From: Planctomycetota bacterium | Lineage (GTDB): Bacteria > Planctomycetota > Planctomycetia > Pirellulales > Pirellulaceae | Length of the DNA: 64,000 nt | Assembly: GCA_029259935.1 (NCBI GenBank) | Contig: JAJDEH010000288.1 | Location: forward strand, 1-64,000 | Direction: 5' to 3' | In this document: in pieces, positions 1 through 9,638 of the stretch | Layout: every line of letters starts with the position of its first letter | Position numbering within the stretch: the first letter of the stretch is position 1 | The notes under the pieces: model-generated | Seen by the model: only the letters and a program-made list of their open reading frames with translations | What the model was told of the DNA's origin: nothing | The model's database searches: none | Program-made: the position numbers and the translations under genes

Positions 1-537
1 GCGGGAAACACACGGACCGTGGCGGTCGACGCGATGAACCTGATCGAACGATCGAGCGAACAGATCACGGATATCATCCAAGTGATCAGCGAGATCGCCA
101 GTCAAACCAATTTGTTGGCGCTGAATGCGGCTATCGAGGCAGCCCGCGCGGGCGAGCACGGGCTTGGTTTCGCGGTGGTGGCCGACGAAGTGCGCAAGCT
201 GGCGGAACGTTCGAGTGAAGCGGCCAAGGAGATTACGCAACTGATCAAAGAATCGTCGCGGCGAGTTGCCGAAGGCGCCGAGTTGTCCGAAAAGGTAGGC
301 GAATCGTTGAATGCAATTGTCGATGCCGTCGACAGTACGGCCGGCGCGATCGCGAAAATCGCCGATTCAACGGAAACCCAGGCCGCCAGCGCGTCGGAAG
401 TGAAAGACGCCATCCAGTCCATTTCCGTGACCACCGAATCCAACGCGGCCGGCGCGGAACAACTGGCCGCGAGTGCCGAGGAATTGGGCGCGCAAGCTTC
501 CAACCTGCAGGATCTGGTTGCGAACTTCAAGGCCTAG
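1..537 (+). CDS. Methyl-accepting chemotaxis protein, C-terminal part (5' end outside window)
   Basis: The reading frame is open from the first base, so only the cytoplasmic signalling tail is seen. It contains the highly conserved MCP hairpin tip ([20 protein letters not shown]) followed by KLAERS and a long Ala/Ser/Glu-rich helical return arm, ending in QDLVANFKA. This tip is the part of MCPs that contacts CheA and CheW and controls CheA autophosphorylation. No C-terminal CheR-docking pentapeptide of the NWETF type is present. It is followed after 45 bases by cheR, so it is probably the receptor gene of the same operon. The ligand-sensing part is not visible. Confidence 0.93.
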   Translation, partial: AGNTRTVAVDAMNLIERSSEQITDIIQVISEIASQTNLLALNAAIEAARAGEHGLGFAVVADEVRKLAERSSEAAKEITQLIKESSRRVAEGAELSEKVGESLNAIVDAVDSTAGAIAKIADSTETQAASASEVKDAIQSISVTTESNAAGAEQLAASAEELGAQASNLQDLVANFKA

Positions 538-582
538 AGCCGAGCGAACAACGACATACACTACGGATTTTCGTGAAGCCTT

Positions 583-1410
583 ATGGTCGAAATCAAGGAA
601 CTGACCTCAACGGAATTTCGAAACTTTCAAGAGTTCATTTACGAGATGAGCGGCATCCGTATCCCCGACGCGAAACGAACGCTGTTGAGCAACCGCGTGC
701 GGCGTCGGCTCAAGGCGGGTGGATTCGACGACTTCCAATCCTACTTCCAACATCTGAAATCGGTTCCCGGACAAGGCGAGCTAACCGGTTTTCTGGACGC
801 TGTCACAACGAATGAAACTTACTTCTTCCGGACGGAGAAGCACTTCGAGTGGTTTGGCCACGACTTTATCAGCGAACTGGCGTTGCAAGCCCGCGGCGAA
901 CAGCGCCCGCGACGATTGCGGGTGTGGTCGGCGGCGTGCAGCACGGGCGAAGAACCCTATTCGATCGCGATCTGCCTGGCCGAGAATCAACTTCGGCTGA
1001 GCGGCTGGCAGTTGGAGGTCATGGCCACCGACCTCAGCGAGGACGCGCTGCAATCCGCTCGCGAAGGAACTTACAAGGAACGAGCCCTGCAACAGCTCGA
1101 TGCAAAGCGACGCCGGCGACATTTTACGCAGCAACGCGACGACCCTCTGTGGCGAATCAAGCCGAACCTCCGCGAGCTGGTGACCTTTCGGCGGCACAAC
1201 CTCATGGAACCGCTGCCCGGTACCCCGTTCGATTGCATATTCGTCCGAAATGTCCTGATTTACTTTGATCGGCAGTCGAAACAAAAGGTGGTTGAGAACC
1301 TGATCAGCGTGCTGGCCGACGGCGGATACCTCGTGGTCGGGCCGTCGGAGGGCATCTATGACATGTTACAGGGTCTAACAAAGCACTCGACATTTCTTTA
1401 TCAAAAATGA
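583..1410 (+). CDS. cheR: CheR, MCP glutamate methyltransferase
   Basis: 275 aa, the normal CheR length. CheR uses S-adenosylmethionine to methylate glutamates on MCPs, opposing CheB. The N-terminal helical domain is followed by the class I methyltransferase fold with the CheR SAM motif ACSTGEEPYS (about residues 116-126) and the RNVLIYFD motif (about 219-228). The ATG at 583 is the first in frame after the MCP stop, and cheA follows 38 bases after its stop. Identification is secure. Confidence 0.95.
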   Translation: MVEIKELTSTEFRNFQEFIYEMSGIRIPDAKRTLLSNRVRRRLKAGGFDDFQSYFQHLKSVPGQGELTGFLDAVTTNETYFFRTEKHFEWFGHDFISELALQARGEQRPRRLRVWSAACSTGEEPYSIAICLAENQLRLSGWQLEVMATDLSEDALQSAREGTYKERALQQLDAKRRRRHFTQQRDDPLWRIKPNLRELVTFRRHNLMEPLPGTPFDCIFVRNVLIYFDRQSKQKVVENLISVLADGGYLVVGPSEGIYDMLQGLTKHSTFLYQK

Positions 1411-1448
1411 AATCGCAACGTGGAATGCTCGAATAGCCTACGAACTTC

Positions 1449-3806
1449 ATGACGAACGAACCGGAACAAAACGATACGCAGTCGCAAGCCGATTGGGAGT
1501 TGTACCTGCAGGTATTTCTCGACGAGAGCGACGAGGATCTCGAGGCTCTGATGCAGGCGCTGTTGCGGCTGGAAGGCGACCCGCGTGATTCCGAGTCGCT
1601 CAACGAAGCGTTCCGTTTGCTTCACACCCACAAGGGTTCGGCCGGCCTGATGGGGTTTGACGGGATCAGCGAACTGGCTCACGAGTTGGAAAATCGTTTC
1701 GACCAGTTCCGCTCCGGCAAGGCAACCCTCGATCGCCAGCGGATCACCGTGCTGCTGCGGTGCGTCGACTTCTTGCGGACATTCAATACGGGGCTGCGGG
1801 CTGGCGAACAGCCGAACAAAGATGCGTCTCAAGTACTCCGCCAATTGGAACAGGTCGAGCAGCAGGGCGGCGATCAACAATCCGCTACTGGCCAACCGGC
1901 GGCGGCACCCGTTTCCCTTCCAAGCTTGCATGGTGGGTATCGCGTGCGGGTCGAGTTCGAACCGGGACTACAACTGGCCGACATGAAAGCGCGATTGATC
2001 GTGGCGCGCCTGTCCAATGTGGGCCAGATCATCGCCACCGATCCGCCCGTCGATGAGACTCACAGTTTTGAGGATCTTTCCCACTTCGTGTTGATTGTGT
2101 TGACGGACGGCGATCCCGAGGACGTGCGGAAAATCGCCAATGTTGACGGCGTCAAGTCGGTTCAAATTGAGGGCGGCCCCACGGCCGGAATCGCGCAGCC
2201 CGGGCAAGCCGAGTCCGAACCGCCTTCTTCAGTTGAAGAGTCTAAAGAACATCACCATGTGGAGGCTGCCGCCGACTCAACGGCAACGGCCGCAGAGGGC
2301 TTGGAGACTTCGACGACGCCCGTTCCAGCCAAGTCCGGTGAGCCGGAACGACTCCAGACCGAGCGGGCCGCGGTCGCGGAAACGGTCCGGGTAGGTATCG
2401 GCCGCCTCGATCAACTCATGAATCTAACCGGCGAACTGGTCGTCACCCGAGAACGCATTGTGCAGATCACGGGAGAAATGAACTCGGTGTTCAGCGGTCG
2501 CGGGATGTCGGACCGGGCCAACGATGTGAGCCAGCGGCTTCGCGCCGGCTTGGGCAAGATCAAAGCGGTGCTGGCCGCGCATGTTGGCGACGGAAACGGC
2601 TGGCACGAACTGCTTCACGACTTGGGCGGAGATCTCGACGTGGTCGAACAGCAGTTCGCCACCTTGGAAGAGGGCCGTCGTCATTTCGCCCGGATCGAGG
2701 AGTCGGTCGACCAGCTCAGCCGTGTGTCCGGCAATCTCCAGCAGAGCGTTTTGGACACTCGGATGGTTCCGGTTGCTCCGTTGTTTAACCGATTCAGACG
2801 GGTCTTGCGCGATCTGGCGGGCGAACGAAACAAACAAGTCCAACTGGAGATACGCGGCGAAAAGACCGAGTTGGACAAGCGCATGATCGACGAGCTTGGA
2901 GATCCGCTGCTGCATTTAGTTCGCAACTCGCTCGATCACGGGCTTGAATTGCCGGACGAGCGACGGCGGCTGGGAAAACCGGAAACCGGGACAATCATCC
3001 TGGAGGCTGCCCATCGCGGAAACAACGTCTTCATTACGGTCAGCGACGATGGCGCGGGGCTGAATCTCGATCGCATCCGGCAACGGGCCCTCGATCGCGG
3101 CCTGGCCACCGAGGCTGCCCTGTCGGAAATGAGCGAACAACAAATCATCGACCACATCTGGCACCCCGGATTTAGCACCGCGGAACAAGTCACGGATATT
3201 TCAGGCCGCGGCGTGGGAATGGATGTCGTAAGAAATCGCATCTTCGAACTGAACGGCGCCATCGAAGTCGAGACCAAGGCGAACGAGGGCACCAGCTTTA
3301 AACTACGTTTACCGCTCACCCTGGCAATTATTCGCTGCCTGGTAGTTCAATTCCGCCGGGGCTTCTTCTCCATACCGATTGACGACGTGCGTGAGATCGT
3401 CGCCGTTCAGCATGATCAAATTCACTCTGTCCACGGTCGCGAAACGATTGATGTACGGGGCGAGTTCATTCCGTTGATTCGCATGGACCAAGTCTTCTAC
3501 TGGCATGGTATCGACTATCATGCCTCGGTCAGCGAACCGGCTGGCGACAGCCAAGAGGCCCCCGGCGATGCGAATGTCGTGATCCTGCACACCGCAGGGC
3601 GCAAGATGGGCTTGTGTGTTGACGACCTGCTCGGCAGCACGGACATCGTTATCAAGTCGTTATCGGATAACTTCGTGAATATCCGGGGCCTTTCCGGAGC
3701 AAGCATCATGGGCGATGGTACGGTATGCTTGATGCTTGACTCGGGCGAGGTTATCAAGATGGCCGCCGAACGATCAAGTGGCGAAAAGCCATCCCTAGCG
3801 GTATAG
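1449..3806 (+). CDS. cheA: CheA, chemotaxis histidine kinase
   Basis: 785 aa. An N-terminal Hpt domain carries the phospho-acceptor His59 in LLHTHKGSAG. A Pro/Glu/Thr-rich linker and a P2-like segment follow. The dimerisation region starts near VRVGIGRLDQLMNLTGELVVTR-type sequence (about residue 315). The HATPase domain shows an N box with RNSLDHG (about 480-500), a G1 box SDDGAGL (about 530) and a G2 box GRGVGMDVV (about 588). A CheW-like domain occupies about 630-775. It phosphorylates CheY and CheB when stimulated by receptors. There is no separate cheW within the visible operon. The cheC-like gene begins 10 bases after the stop. Confidence 0.96.
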   Translation: MTNEPEQNDTQSQADWELYLQVFLDESDEDLEALMQALLRLEGDPRDSESLNEAFRLLHTHKGSAGLMGFDGISELAHELENRFDQFRSGKATLDRQRITVLLRCVDFLRTFNTGLRAGEQPNKDASQVLRQLEQVEQQGGDQQSATGQPAAAPVSLPSLHGGYRVRVEFEPGLQLADMKARLIVARLSNVGQIIATDPPVDETHSFEDLSHFVLIVLTDGDPEDVRKIANVDGVKSVQIEGGPTAGIAQPGQAESEPPSSVEESKEHHHVEAAADSTATAAEGLETSTTPVPAKSGEPERLQTERAAVAETVRVGIGRLDQLMNLTGELVVTRERIVQITGEMNSVFSGRGMSDRANDVSQRLRAGLGKIKAVLAAHVGDGNGWHELLHDLGGDLDVVEQQFATLEEGRRHFARIEESVDQLSRVSGNLQQSVLDTRMVPVAPLFNRFRRVLRDLAGERNKQVQLEIRGEKTELDKRMIDELGDPLLHLVRNSLDHGLELPDERRRLGKPETGTIILEAAHRGNNVFITVSDDGAGLNLDRIRQRALDRGLATEAALSEMSEQQIIDHIWHPGFSTAEQVTDISGRGVGMDVVRNRIFELNGAIEVETKANEGTSFKLRLPLTLAIIRCLVVQFRRGFFSIPIDDVREIVAVQHDQIHSVHGRETIDVRGEFIPLIRMDQVFYWHGIDYHASVSEPAGDSQEAPGDANVVILHTAGRKMGLCVDDLLGSTDIVIKSLSDNFVNIRGLSGASIMGDGTVCLMLDSGEVIKMAAERSSGEKPSLAV

Positions 3807-3816
3807 GCAGGGCAAC

Positions 3817-4446
3817 ATGGAAGCTCCACTTTCTGACAAGCAGCTAGAACATTTGGCTGCGGCCTTGCACGTTGGTGCCCAACAGGCCTCGCAATCGATG
3901 GCGGCATGGTTGGCGGTGCCATCGCTGATCGAAATCGACTCGGTCGACCAATTGCCAATTTGTGACGCGGCGGATGTGCTGGGCCCGGCGGACCAGGCAC
4001 TCTGCTTTTGCTCGCTGGAAATGACAGGCTCGTTAACCGGACAAATCATTTTGGCGTTCGACGACGAGTGCGGGCTGTCGCTGACCGATCTGTTGCTGGA
4101 TCATCCCATAGGTTCAGCGACCGAATGGAGCGAGTTGGAACGGTCGGCGGCACTAGAAACGACCAACATCATTGGAAGTGCTTATCTGAACTCACTGGCG
4201 AAACATTTGAGCCGCCCCAATGCGGACGCGGTGGAAATCCTGCCGTCGCCACCGACGTTTCGCCGAGAATTTGCCGGCAGCCTGTTGCAAACGGCATTCA
4301 TGGGACAGGCGATGGCCAGCGATTTCGTTTTTTCCGCCCGCTCGATTTTTGAGATTCGCGGTGAATCGCTCAACTGGACGATGCTCTTCGTCCCCGATGG
4401 CCCGTCGATGGAGCGGCTGGCTGAATTGATGGATCACGTTGTTTGA
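3817..4446 (+). CDS. cheC: CheC/CheX-like CheY-P phosphatase
   Basis: 209 aa. The CheC-type active-site signature E-x-x-N is present once, at Glu114 and Asn117 (ETTNIIGSAYLNSLAKHL). Classical Bacillus CheC has two such motifs and CheX has one, so this is a one-site member. CheC-class proteins dephosphorylate CheY-P and bind CheD, which fits the immediate downstream position of cheD; the two frames touch or overlap depending on the cheD start. Family assignment rests on this motif, the length and the context. Assignment to CheC rather than CheX is less sure. Confidence 0.75.
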   Translation: MEAPLSDKQLEHLAAALHVGAQQASQSMAAWLAVPSLIEIDSVDQLPICDAADVLGPADQALCFCSLEMTGSLTGQIILAFDDECGLSLTDLLLDHPIGSATEWSELERSAALETTNIIGSAYLNSLAKHLSRPNADAVEILPSPPTFRREFAGSLLQTAFMGQAMASDFVFSARSIFEIRGESLNWTMLFVPDGPSMERLAELMDHVV

Positions 4447-4463
4447 AGCCCGAGCGTTCACGC

Positions 4464-4961
4464 ATGTCGACAAAGCCGTCAAGTTCCGAAACAGCCCAGC
4501 TCCCTCCGTCGATCCGGATGGGTGAACTAAGGATCGGCAACGGCGAGCAGCCATTAAAAACGCTGCTCGGCTCGTGCATTGGGCTGGCTTTGTATCACCG
4601 TCGAACCGTGATCGGCGGATTGGCTCACATCGTCCTGCCGAATTCGCAGGGGCGAAGCGGCCCTCCCGGAAAATACGTGGACACCGCGATTCCCGCCTTG
4701 ATCCGGGACATTGAAGTGGCGGGCGGCATCACGCAAGGCTTGAACGCCAAGGTCGCCGGCGGTGCGAATATGCTGGCGTCGCAGGCCGCCTTGACGATTG
4801 GCGACCAAAATCTGGATACAATTCGGCGAATGTTAGGAGAATTGAGCATCCCCATTGTCGCCGAGCACTGCGGCGGCACTCAGGGGCGACGAATGACTTT
4901 TTACCCAAACACTGGAAGAGTCACCATCGACATCGTCGGCGGTGCGAGTACTGATATATAG
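4464..4961 (+). CDS. cheD: CheD, receptor glutamine deamidase
   Basis: 165 aa from the ATG at 4464. A TTG at 4443, overlapping the cheC-like stop, would add 7 residues. CheD deamidates glutamines on MCPs and is inhibited or modulated by CheC binding. The catalytic Cys38 lies in TLLGSCIGLALYH and His55 in GGLAHIVLP, both in the family-typical spacing. The C-terminal half has the KVAGGANML and CGGTQGRRMTF motifs. It lies between the cheC-like gene and cheY in the operon. Confidence 0.9.
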   Translation: MSTKPSSSETAQLPPSIRMGELRIGNGEQPLKTLLGSCIGLALYHRRTVIGGLAHIVLPNSQGRSGPPGKYVDTAIPALIRDIEVAGGITQGLNAKVAGGANMLASQAALTIGDQNLDTIRRMLGELSIPIVAEHCGGTQGRRMTFYPNTGRVTIDIVGGASTDI

Positions 4962-4983
4962 CCACCGCCAACCTCGGAATTCA

Positions 4984-5355
4984 ATGCCCATGAACCGCCT
5001 AATGATCGTCGACGACGCCATGATCATGAGGATGAAGATCAAGGATATCGCCCGCGCGGCCGGATGGAACGTCGTGGCCGAAGCGCAAAACGGCGAAGAG
5101 GCTGTTGAACTTTATCAGCAGCACGAGCCCGACATGGTGACCCTCGACATGGTCATGCCGAAGCTTGACGGGCTAGCGGCACTGCGGGCGATCCGCGACT
5201 TAAATCCGAGCGCACAAGTTGTCATGGTGAGCGCCATCAATCAAAAAGAAAAGTTAAGCGATTGCATCACCAGCGGCGCGATGGACTTTATCGTCAAGCC
5301 ATTCGACTCCAATCGGCTGCGAGCTTTCTTTGAGAAGTATCTCCAGGGAGAATGA
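4984..5355 (+). CDS. cheY: CheY-type single-domain response regulator
   Basis: About 123 aa from the ATG at 4984; a second ATG at 4990 is equally possible, and the longer frame back to 4942 runs into cheD. It is a stand-alone receiver domain: acidic pair in MIVDDA, phospho-acceptor Asp55 in VTLDMVMPKLDG, the Thr/Ser switch position in VMVSA and Lys in IVKPFD. It has no output domain, as expected for the diffusible regulator that binds the flagellar motor. It is encoded between cheD and cheB. Confidence 0.9.
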   Translation: MPMNRLMIVDDAMIMRMKIKDIARAAGWNVVAEAQNGEEAVELYQQHEPDMVTLDMVMPKLDGLAALRAIRDLNPSAQVVMVSAINQKEKLSDCITSGAMDFIVKPFDSNRLRAFFEKYLQGE

Positions 5356-5361
5356 CCACTC

Positions 5362-5368
5362 GGAAGGA
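5362..5368 (+). promoter_or_regulatory. Ribosome binding site deciding the cheB start
   Basis: GGAAGGA lies 6 bases before a TTG at 5375. The reading frame stays open upstream into cheY, but this Shine-Dalgarno and the start of receiver-domain homology (IRILIVDDSA) both favour TTG 5375 as the real start. Confidence 0.6.
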
Positions 5369-5374
5369 CGTATT

Positions 5375-6442
5375 TTGGTAGCAGATCCGATTCGTATCTT
5401 GATCGTCGATGATTCGGCTCTGTACCGGCTGCTGATTCGTGACTTGCTGGGGAGCATTCCTGGCTGCTCAGTCGTGGGCAACGCCGAAAACGGAACCCGC
5501 GCGCTGGAAAAGATCGATGAACTCGATCCGGATTTAGTCACGCTGGATGTCGAAATGCCGGACATGAGCGGCATTGACGTGCTGCGCGCGATGAATGGTC
5601 GTCGCTGCCGCGCTAAGGCAGTGATGGTCAGTCGTTTGACCGACGCCGGCGCTCAAACCACAACAGACGCCTTGCTCGAAGGGGCCTTCGACTTCATCCA
5701 AAAACCCTCCAGCAATGATGCGTCCGCGAACCGGGAATATCTGCGAAGCGAGTTGGAAAACAAGATTGCGGCATTTCGCGAGGGCTGCCGCGGACCAACC
5801 TCCACGGCGATCCAGCCCGGCATCAAGGTGGCGGCACCGGCTGCCTCTTGGAACTGCGCGGCGGTGATTATCGGCGCTTCGACCGGGGGTCCCGAAGCGT
5901 TAAGGCAAGTTCTGCCCAAACTGCCGGGCGATCTAGCCGTGCCGGTGGTTGTCGTTCAACATATTCCGCGACAGTTCACACGGCCTTTGGCCGAACGCCT
6001 TGACGGGCTGTGCGCCCTGGAAGTGATCGAGGCCCAGGACGGAATGCCCCTGGAAGCTCGCAAGGTTTTCGTGGCCCCCGGTGGCCGACATCTCAAACTG
6101 ATGGATCTCGACGGCTGCATCACGATTCGGATAACGGACGATCCGCCTGAACATAATTGCCGCCCGGCAGTCGACTACACATTACGTTCGGCGTGCGATT
6201 CGCTTGATGGAAAGGCGTTGGCCGTTATCCTCACCGGCATGGGAAGGGACGGAACGCAAGGGAGCTGTGAATTGAAACAAAGGGGTGGTCGTGTCGTGGC
6301 GCAGCACGCCAAAGGGTGTACGGTATTCGGAATGCCCAAGGCAGTAATAGAAGCCGAGCTTGCGGATCGCGTTGTAACTCTGCCAAATTTGCCCAGTGTC
6401 TTGTGCGACGAAGTGAAACGGGGATTCCGTCGCAGCGACTAA
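5375..6442 (+). CDS. cheB: CheB, receptor methylesterase/deamidase
   Basis: 355 aa from TTG 5375. The N-terminal receiver domain has LIVDDSA, the acceptor Asp in VTLDVEMPDMSG and FIQKP. After a linker comes the methylesterase domain with catalytic Ser169 (IIGASTGGPEA), His196 (VVQHIP) and Asp292 (LTGMGRDG), close to the spacing in enterobacterial CheB. It removes methyl groups from MCPs when phosphorylated by CheA. It is the last gene of the visible chemotaxis operon; 235 bases without a gene follow. Confidence 0.95.
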   Translation: MVADPIRILIVDDSALYRLLIRDLLGSIPGCSVVGNAENGTRALEKIDELDPDLVTLDVEMPDMSGIDVLRAMNGRRCRAKAVMVSRLTDAGAQTTTDALLEGAFDFIQKPSSNDASANREYLRSELENKIAAFREGCRGPTSTAIQPGIKVAAPAASWNCAAVIIGASTGGPEALRQVLPKLPGDLAVPVVVVQHIPRQFTRPLAERLDGLCALEVIEAQDGMPLEARKVFVAPGGRHLKLMDLDGCITIRITDDPPEHNCRPAVDYTLRSACDSLDGKALAVILTGMGRDGTQGSCELKQRGGRVVAQHAKGCTVFGMPKAVIEAELADRVVTLPNLPSVLCDEVKRGFRRSD

Positions 6443-6677
6443 TCGAGACCCGTGAATGCCGCCACGGCCCGTTACAGATTCTTGGCGATCCCACAACCAA
6501 TTTGTTCTCATCGGCGCTTCGGTCGCGCGGTTGTTTTCGCACGAGCCCCAACATAGATTGACCTTCATGGATGCAGTCGCGGCGCGCTTCGATCGATTTC
6601 TTCAACAATTCCGTGCGACGAATGCCGGAGTTTGCTTTAGAAGAGGGTAGCCGAGAATCCATCAGGAGATCCCTCTC

Positions 6678-9623
6678 ATGACCAACGAGCAAATTTGTCC
6701 CGATTGCGGAGCCCAACTTCCCCCGCATGCCCCGCAAGGGATTTGCCCTAAGTGCCTACTGAAGGCCGGCTTAGGAAGCGAATCGCTGAATGCGGTCTCG
6801 GCAACTGGGCCAAGCGTGGCCGGTTTCAAACTGCCGGAACCGAGCGAGTTAGCTGAGAAATTTCCTCAACTGGAGGTCATCCATCTGCTGGGCCAGGGCG
6901 GCATGGGTGTCGTTTACAAGGCGCGGCAAAAGGGGCTCGACCGGTTCGTCGCGCTCAAAATCTTGCCCCCCGAAGTGGCCACCGATCCCAGTTTCGCGGA
7001 GCGGTTTAATCGGGAAGCGCGCGCCTTGGCCAGTTTGAACCACCCTAATATCGTCACCGTGTACGACTCGGGCGAGGTCGATGGGCTGTATTACTTTTTG
7101 ATGGAATTCATCGACGGACTGAACTTGCGACAGGCGATTCAAACTGCGGAGTTGTCTTCGGGTGAAGCACTGGCCATCGTGCCGCAGATTTGCGATGCCT
7201 TGCAATATGCCCACGAAGAAGGCGTAGTGCATCGCGACATCAAGCCGGAAAACGTGTTGCTGGACCGGCGTGGTCGCGTCAAGGTAGCCGATTTTGGGCT
7301 GGCCAAGCTGTTGGGTCGCGCGCCGTCCGACGTCACACTGACGGGCAGCCACCAAGTGATGGGCTCGCCGCACTACATGGCGCCCGAACAATGGGAAAAA
7401 CCGCTGGACGTCGATCATCGGGCCGACATCTATTCTCTGGGTGTCGTGTTTTATGAAATGCTCACCGGCGAATTGCCGCTGGGCCACTTCGCGCTGCCGT
7501 CCCAGAAAGTTCATGTCAAGGTCGAGCTGGATCAAGTCGTCCTGCGGGCTTTAGCAAAAGAGCCCGAACGTCGTTATCAACACGCTGGCGATGTAAAGAC
7601 TGATCTCGAGGCAGTTGCGGCCGCTCCGATCCGGCAACCAGCTTCGTTGGCGTATGAGCCGACCCAAGCCCCGGCGGCACCTCCCAGTCGGCAAACCGCC
7701 CAGCAACCGGCCGACAACGACGTGGATTTGGATGCCGCCCTGTCCGCCGTCCAAGGCCCGGCTATTGGTCTGATCGTCGTCGGTATGATGAACCTCCTTC
7801 CCATTCTTGGTTTGCTCTGCCTTGCCGCATTCGCCTTCAGTTGGGATCGGATTGAGGTCCAGTCAGCGATGTTGCCACAGCCGGGTGCGACGATGGGGCC
7901 GCTGATGGCAACGATTCAACCGGGTCCGACGGTTCCTTTGGGAGCTGGCGGAGTCACGTATTCCTGGCTGGCTTTGTTGCCGATCATACTGCTTCATGTT
8001 CCGGTGGCGTTATTGCAGATCCTTGGCGGGATCAAAATGCGGCGGCTTGAATCGCACGGTCTTGCCACGTTGGCGTCGATCGTTGCGATGATGCCATGTC
8101 AGTTCGGGTTTCTCGTTGGATTGCCCGTCGGCATCTGGTCGTTGATTGTCCTTTCGCGAAGCGAAGTGAAAGCAGCTTTTGCCGCTGGCGGGACTCGGCG
8201 CACGTCACGCCTGCGAGACGCCGCCGCACCATCCGATCCTTCAGCCGCCACTTCCATCCATCATCCAGTCGATGACCCAGAGCTGATTCGCGATAAGCTC
8301 AGGATTCCCGCCATCGGTTTGATCGCCTCGGGCGTGCTGAACTGTGCGTTCTTCGTGGTCTTGATTGTCTTGTTATCCAGCACGGGAGGGATGATTCAAG
8401 TCTTTGCCCTCCTACTGATGTTGCTTTTCCCGCTGCTTGGTCTGGTACTCATCCTGGGTGGATTGCGCGCGCTGGCCCTCCAATCGTACTCGTTGGTCAT
8501 GGTCGCCGCGGTGTTGGCATTGTTACCCGCTTCGATCGTGGCCCTGATAAGTTTGCCATTTGGCATTTGGATGCTTGTCGTACTATCACGAAGTGAAGTT
8601 CGAGCCGCCTTCGGACGTGGACGTGGAGAGCCGGAGTATTCCGGGCCTCTCCCGCCGGGCAAGCCACTGCCGGAGGAAGAGCCGCCAACACGAAGTCACG
8701 GTCGTTACTTCCTGGTTGGTGTTTTGGTTGTTGCCTTGCTGGCAGTGTTTGGCGTGGTGACTCTCATTTGGTTATGGAACGCCAAAAGCCAGGTGGCGAT
8801 CCATCAGCGAGTGACGTTCGCCAAGGCGACATTGCTTTACGAGGTCGAACCCGCGCCGATGGCTGCCGAAGTCGGCGAGCACGCCCATGTGAAACCAATG
8901 AACCGTCACGCGCTGGCGAAAATGCTGGACAAGCGGATCAACTTGTACGGCAGCAAACTCGGACAAGTGCGCGTTATGCCGGACCAGAAACTACAAGTTG
9001 AATTGACGACGTCCGACGCCCGGCAAATCGAACGCGTCCAGCGACGGCTCGAGATGCAAGGAACGGCCGAGTTTCTGGTGCTGGCCCATTCGGTCGTTGA
9101 CGAAGCAGTGTGCATGGCCGCACTTCAGGCGGACGATGACGAAATTCACTTAGAAGGAAAGCTGCGAGCCAAGTGGGTTACAATCCCCGAGGATCTCGCC
9201 CCGCGCTTAGTCGAAGACACCCAATTCGCCACTCGTGACAAACCTGACTCACCACCGCAAGCCCTGGTACTGCTGGACCGCTTGAATCTGAACCACCACG
9301 ACGTATCCAACGTGTTCACGACGTCCGGCTTCAACGGCGAACAAGGTGTCGAGTTTGATTTTACCAATTCGGGTGACGAACGGCTCCAAATATTGCTGCG
9401 GACTCACGAGCATACGAGGAGCAAGCCGGAACGATTCATGGCCATTTTGGTTGACGACAAGATACGGGGAGTCGCCACCATGAAATCTCGGATCATGTTT
9501 CGAGCCAAAATAATGGGGGCCCACACGGAGGATGAAATGGAAGATCTTGCCGCGGCGCTCAACAACGGGCCGATTCGCGTGAAACTGAAACTGGTGGGCC
9601 AAGGCATGACCGAGTCGTACTGA
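6678..9623 (+). CDS. Ser/Thr protein kinase with zinc ribbon, membrane segments and SecD-P1-like domain
   Basis: 981 aa, preceded by AGGAGA. Order: a zinc ribbon (Cys7, Cys10, Cys23, Cys26); a Hanks-type kinase, about 68-330, with GQGGMGVVYKA, Lys94 in VALKIL, catalytic Asp187 in HRDIKPENVL, Asp205 in DFGLAK and GSPHYMAPEQ; then two related blocks of hydrophobic segments (about 360-490 and 545-635); a further membrane segment near 695-715; and an outer domain of about 265 residues. That last part resembles the SecD P1 region: LLYEVEP, a repeat-like MLDKRINLYG segment, and ILVDDKIRGVATM followed by an EDEMEDLAAALNNG helix. All kinase catalytic residues are present. A cytoplasmic kinase coupled to an extracytoplasmic sensor is inferred; substrate and ligand are unknown. 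Confidence 0.9.
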   Translation: MTNEQICPDCGAQLPPHAPQGICPKCLLKAGLGSESLNAVSATGPSVAGFKLPEPSELAEKFPQLEVIHLLGQGGMGVVYKARQKGLDRFVALKILPPEVATDPSFAERFNREARALASLNHPNIVTVYDSGEVDGLYYFLMEFIDGLNLRQAIQTAELSSGEALAIVPQICDALQYAHEEGVVHRDIKPENVLLDRRGRVKVADFGLAKLLGRAPSDVTLTGSHQVMGSPHYMAPEQWEKPLDVDHRADIYSLGVVFYEMLTGELPLGHFALPSQKVHVKVELDQVVLRALAKEPERRYQHAGDVKTDLEAVAAAPIRQPASLAYEPTQAPAAPPSRQTAQQPADNDVDLDAALSAVQGPAIGLIVVGMMNLLPILGLLCLAAFAFSWDRIEVQSAMLPQPGATMGPLMATIQPGPTVPLGAGGVTYSWLALLPIILLHVPVALLQILGGIKMRRLESHGLATLASIVAMMPCQFGFLVGLPVGIWSLIVLSRSEVKAAFAAGGTRRTSRLRDAAAPSDPSAATSIHHPVDDPELIRDKLRIPAIGLIASGVLNCAFFVVLIVLLSSTGGMIQVFALLLMLLFPLLGLVLILGGLRALALQSYSLVMVAAVLALLPASIVALISLPFGIWMLVVLSRSEVRAAFGRGRGEPEYSGPLPPGKPLPEEEPPTRSHGRYFLVGVLVVALLAVFGVVTLIWLWNAKSQVAIHQRVTFAKATLLYEVEPAPMAAEVGEHAHVKPMNRHALAKMLDKRINLYGSKLGQVRVMPDQKLQVELTTSDARQIERVQRRLEMQGTAEFLVLAHSVVDEAVCMAALQADDDEIHLEGKLRAKWVTIPEDLAPRLVEDTQFATRDKPDSPPQALVLLDRLNLNHHDVSNVFTTSGFNGEQGVEFDFTNSGDERLQILLRTHEHTRSKPERFMAILVDDKIRGVATMKSRIMFRAKIMGAHTEDEMEDLAAALNNGPIRVKLKLVGQGMTESY

Positions 9624-9638
9624 AGGACAACGAGGCCA

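Noticed and set aside
4942..4983. Longer start for cheY
   Set aside because: The GTG at 4942 lies inside cheD; family homology begins at the ATG 4984 or 4990.
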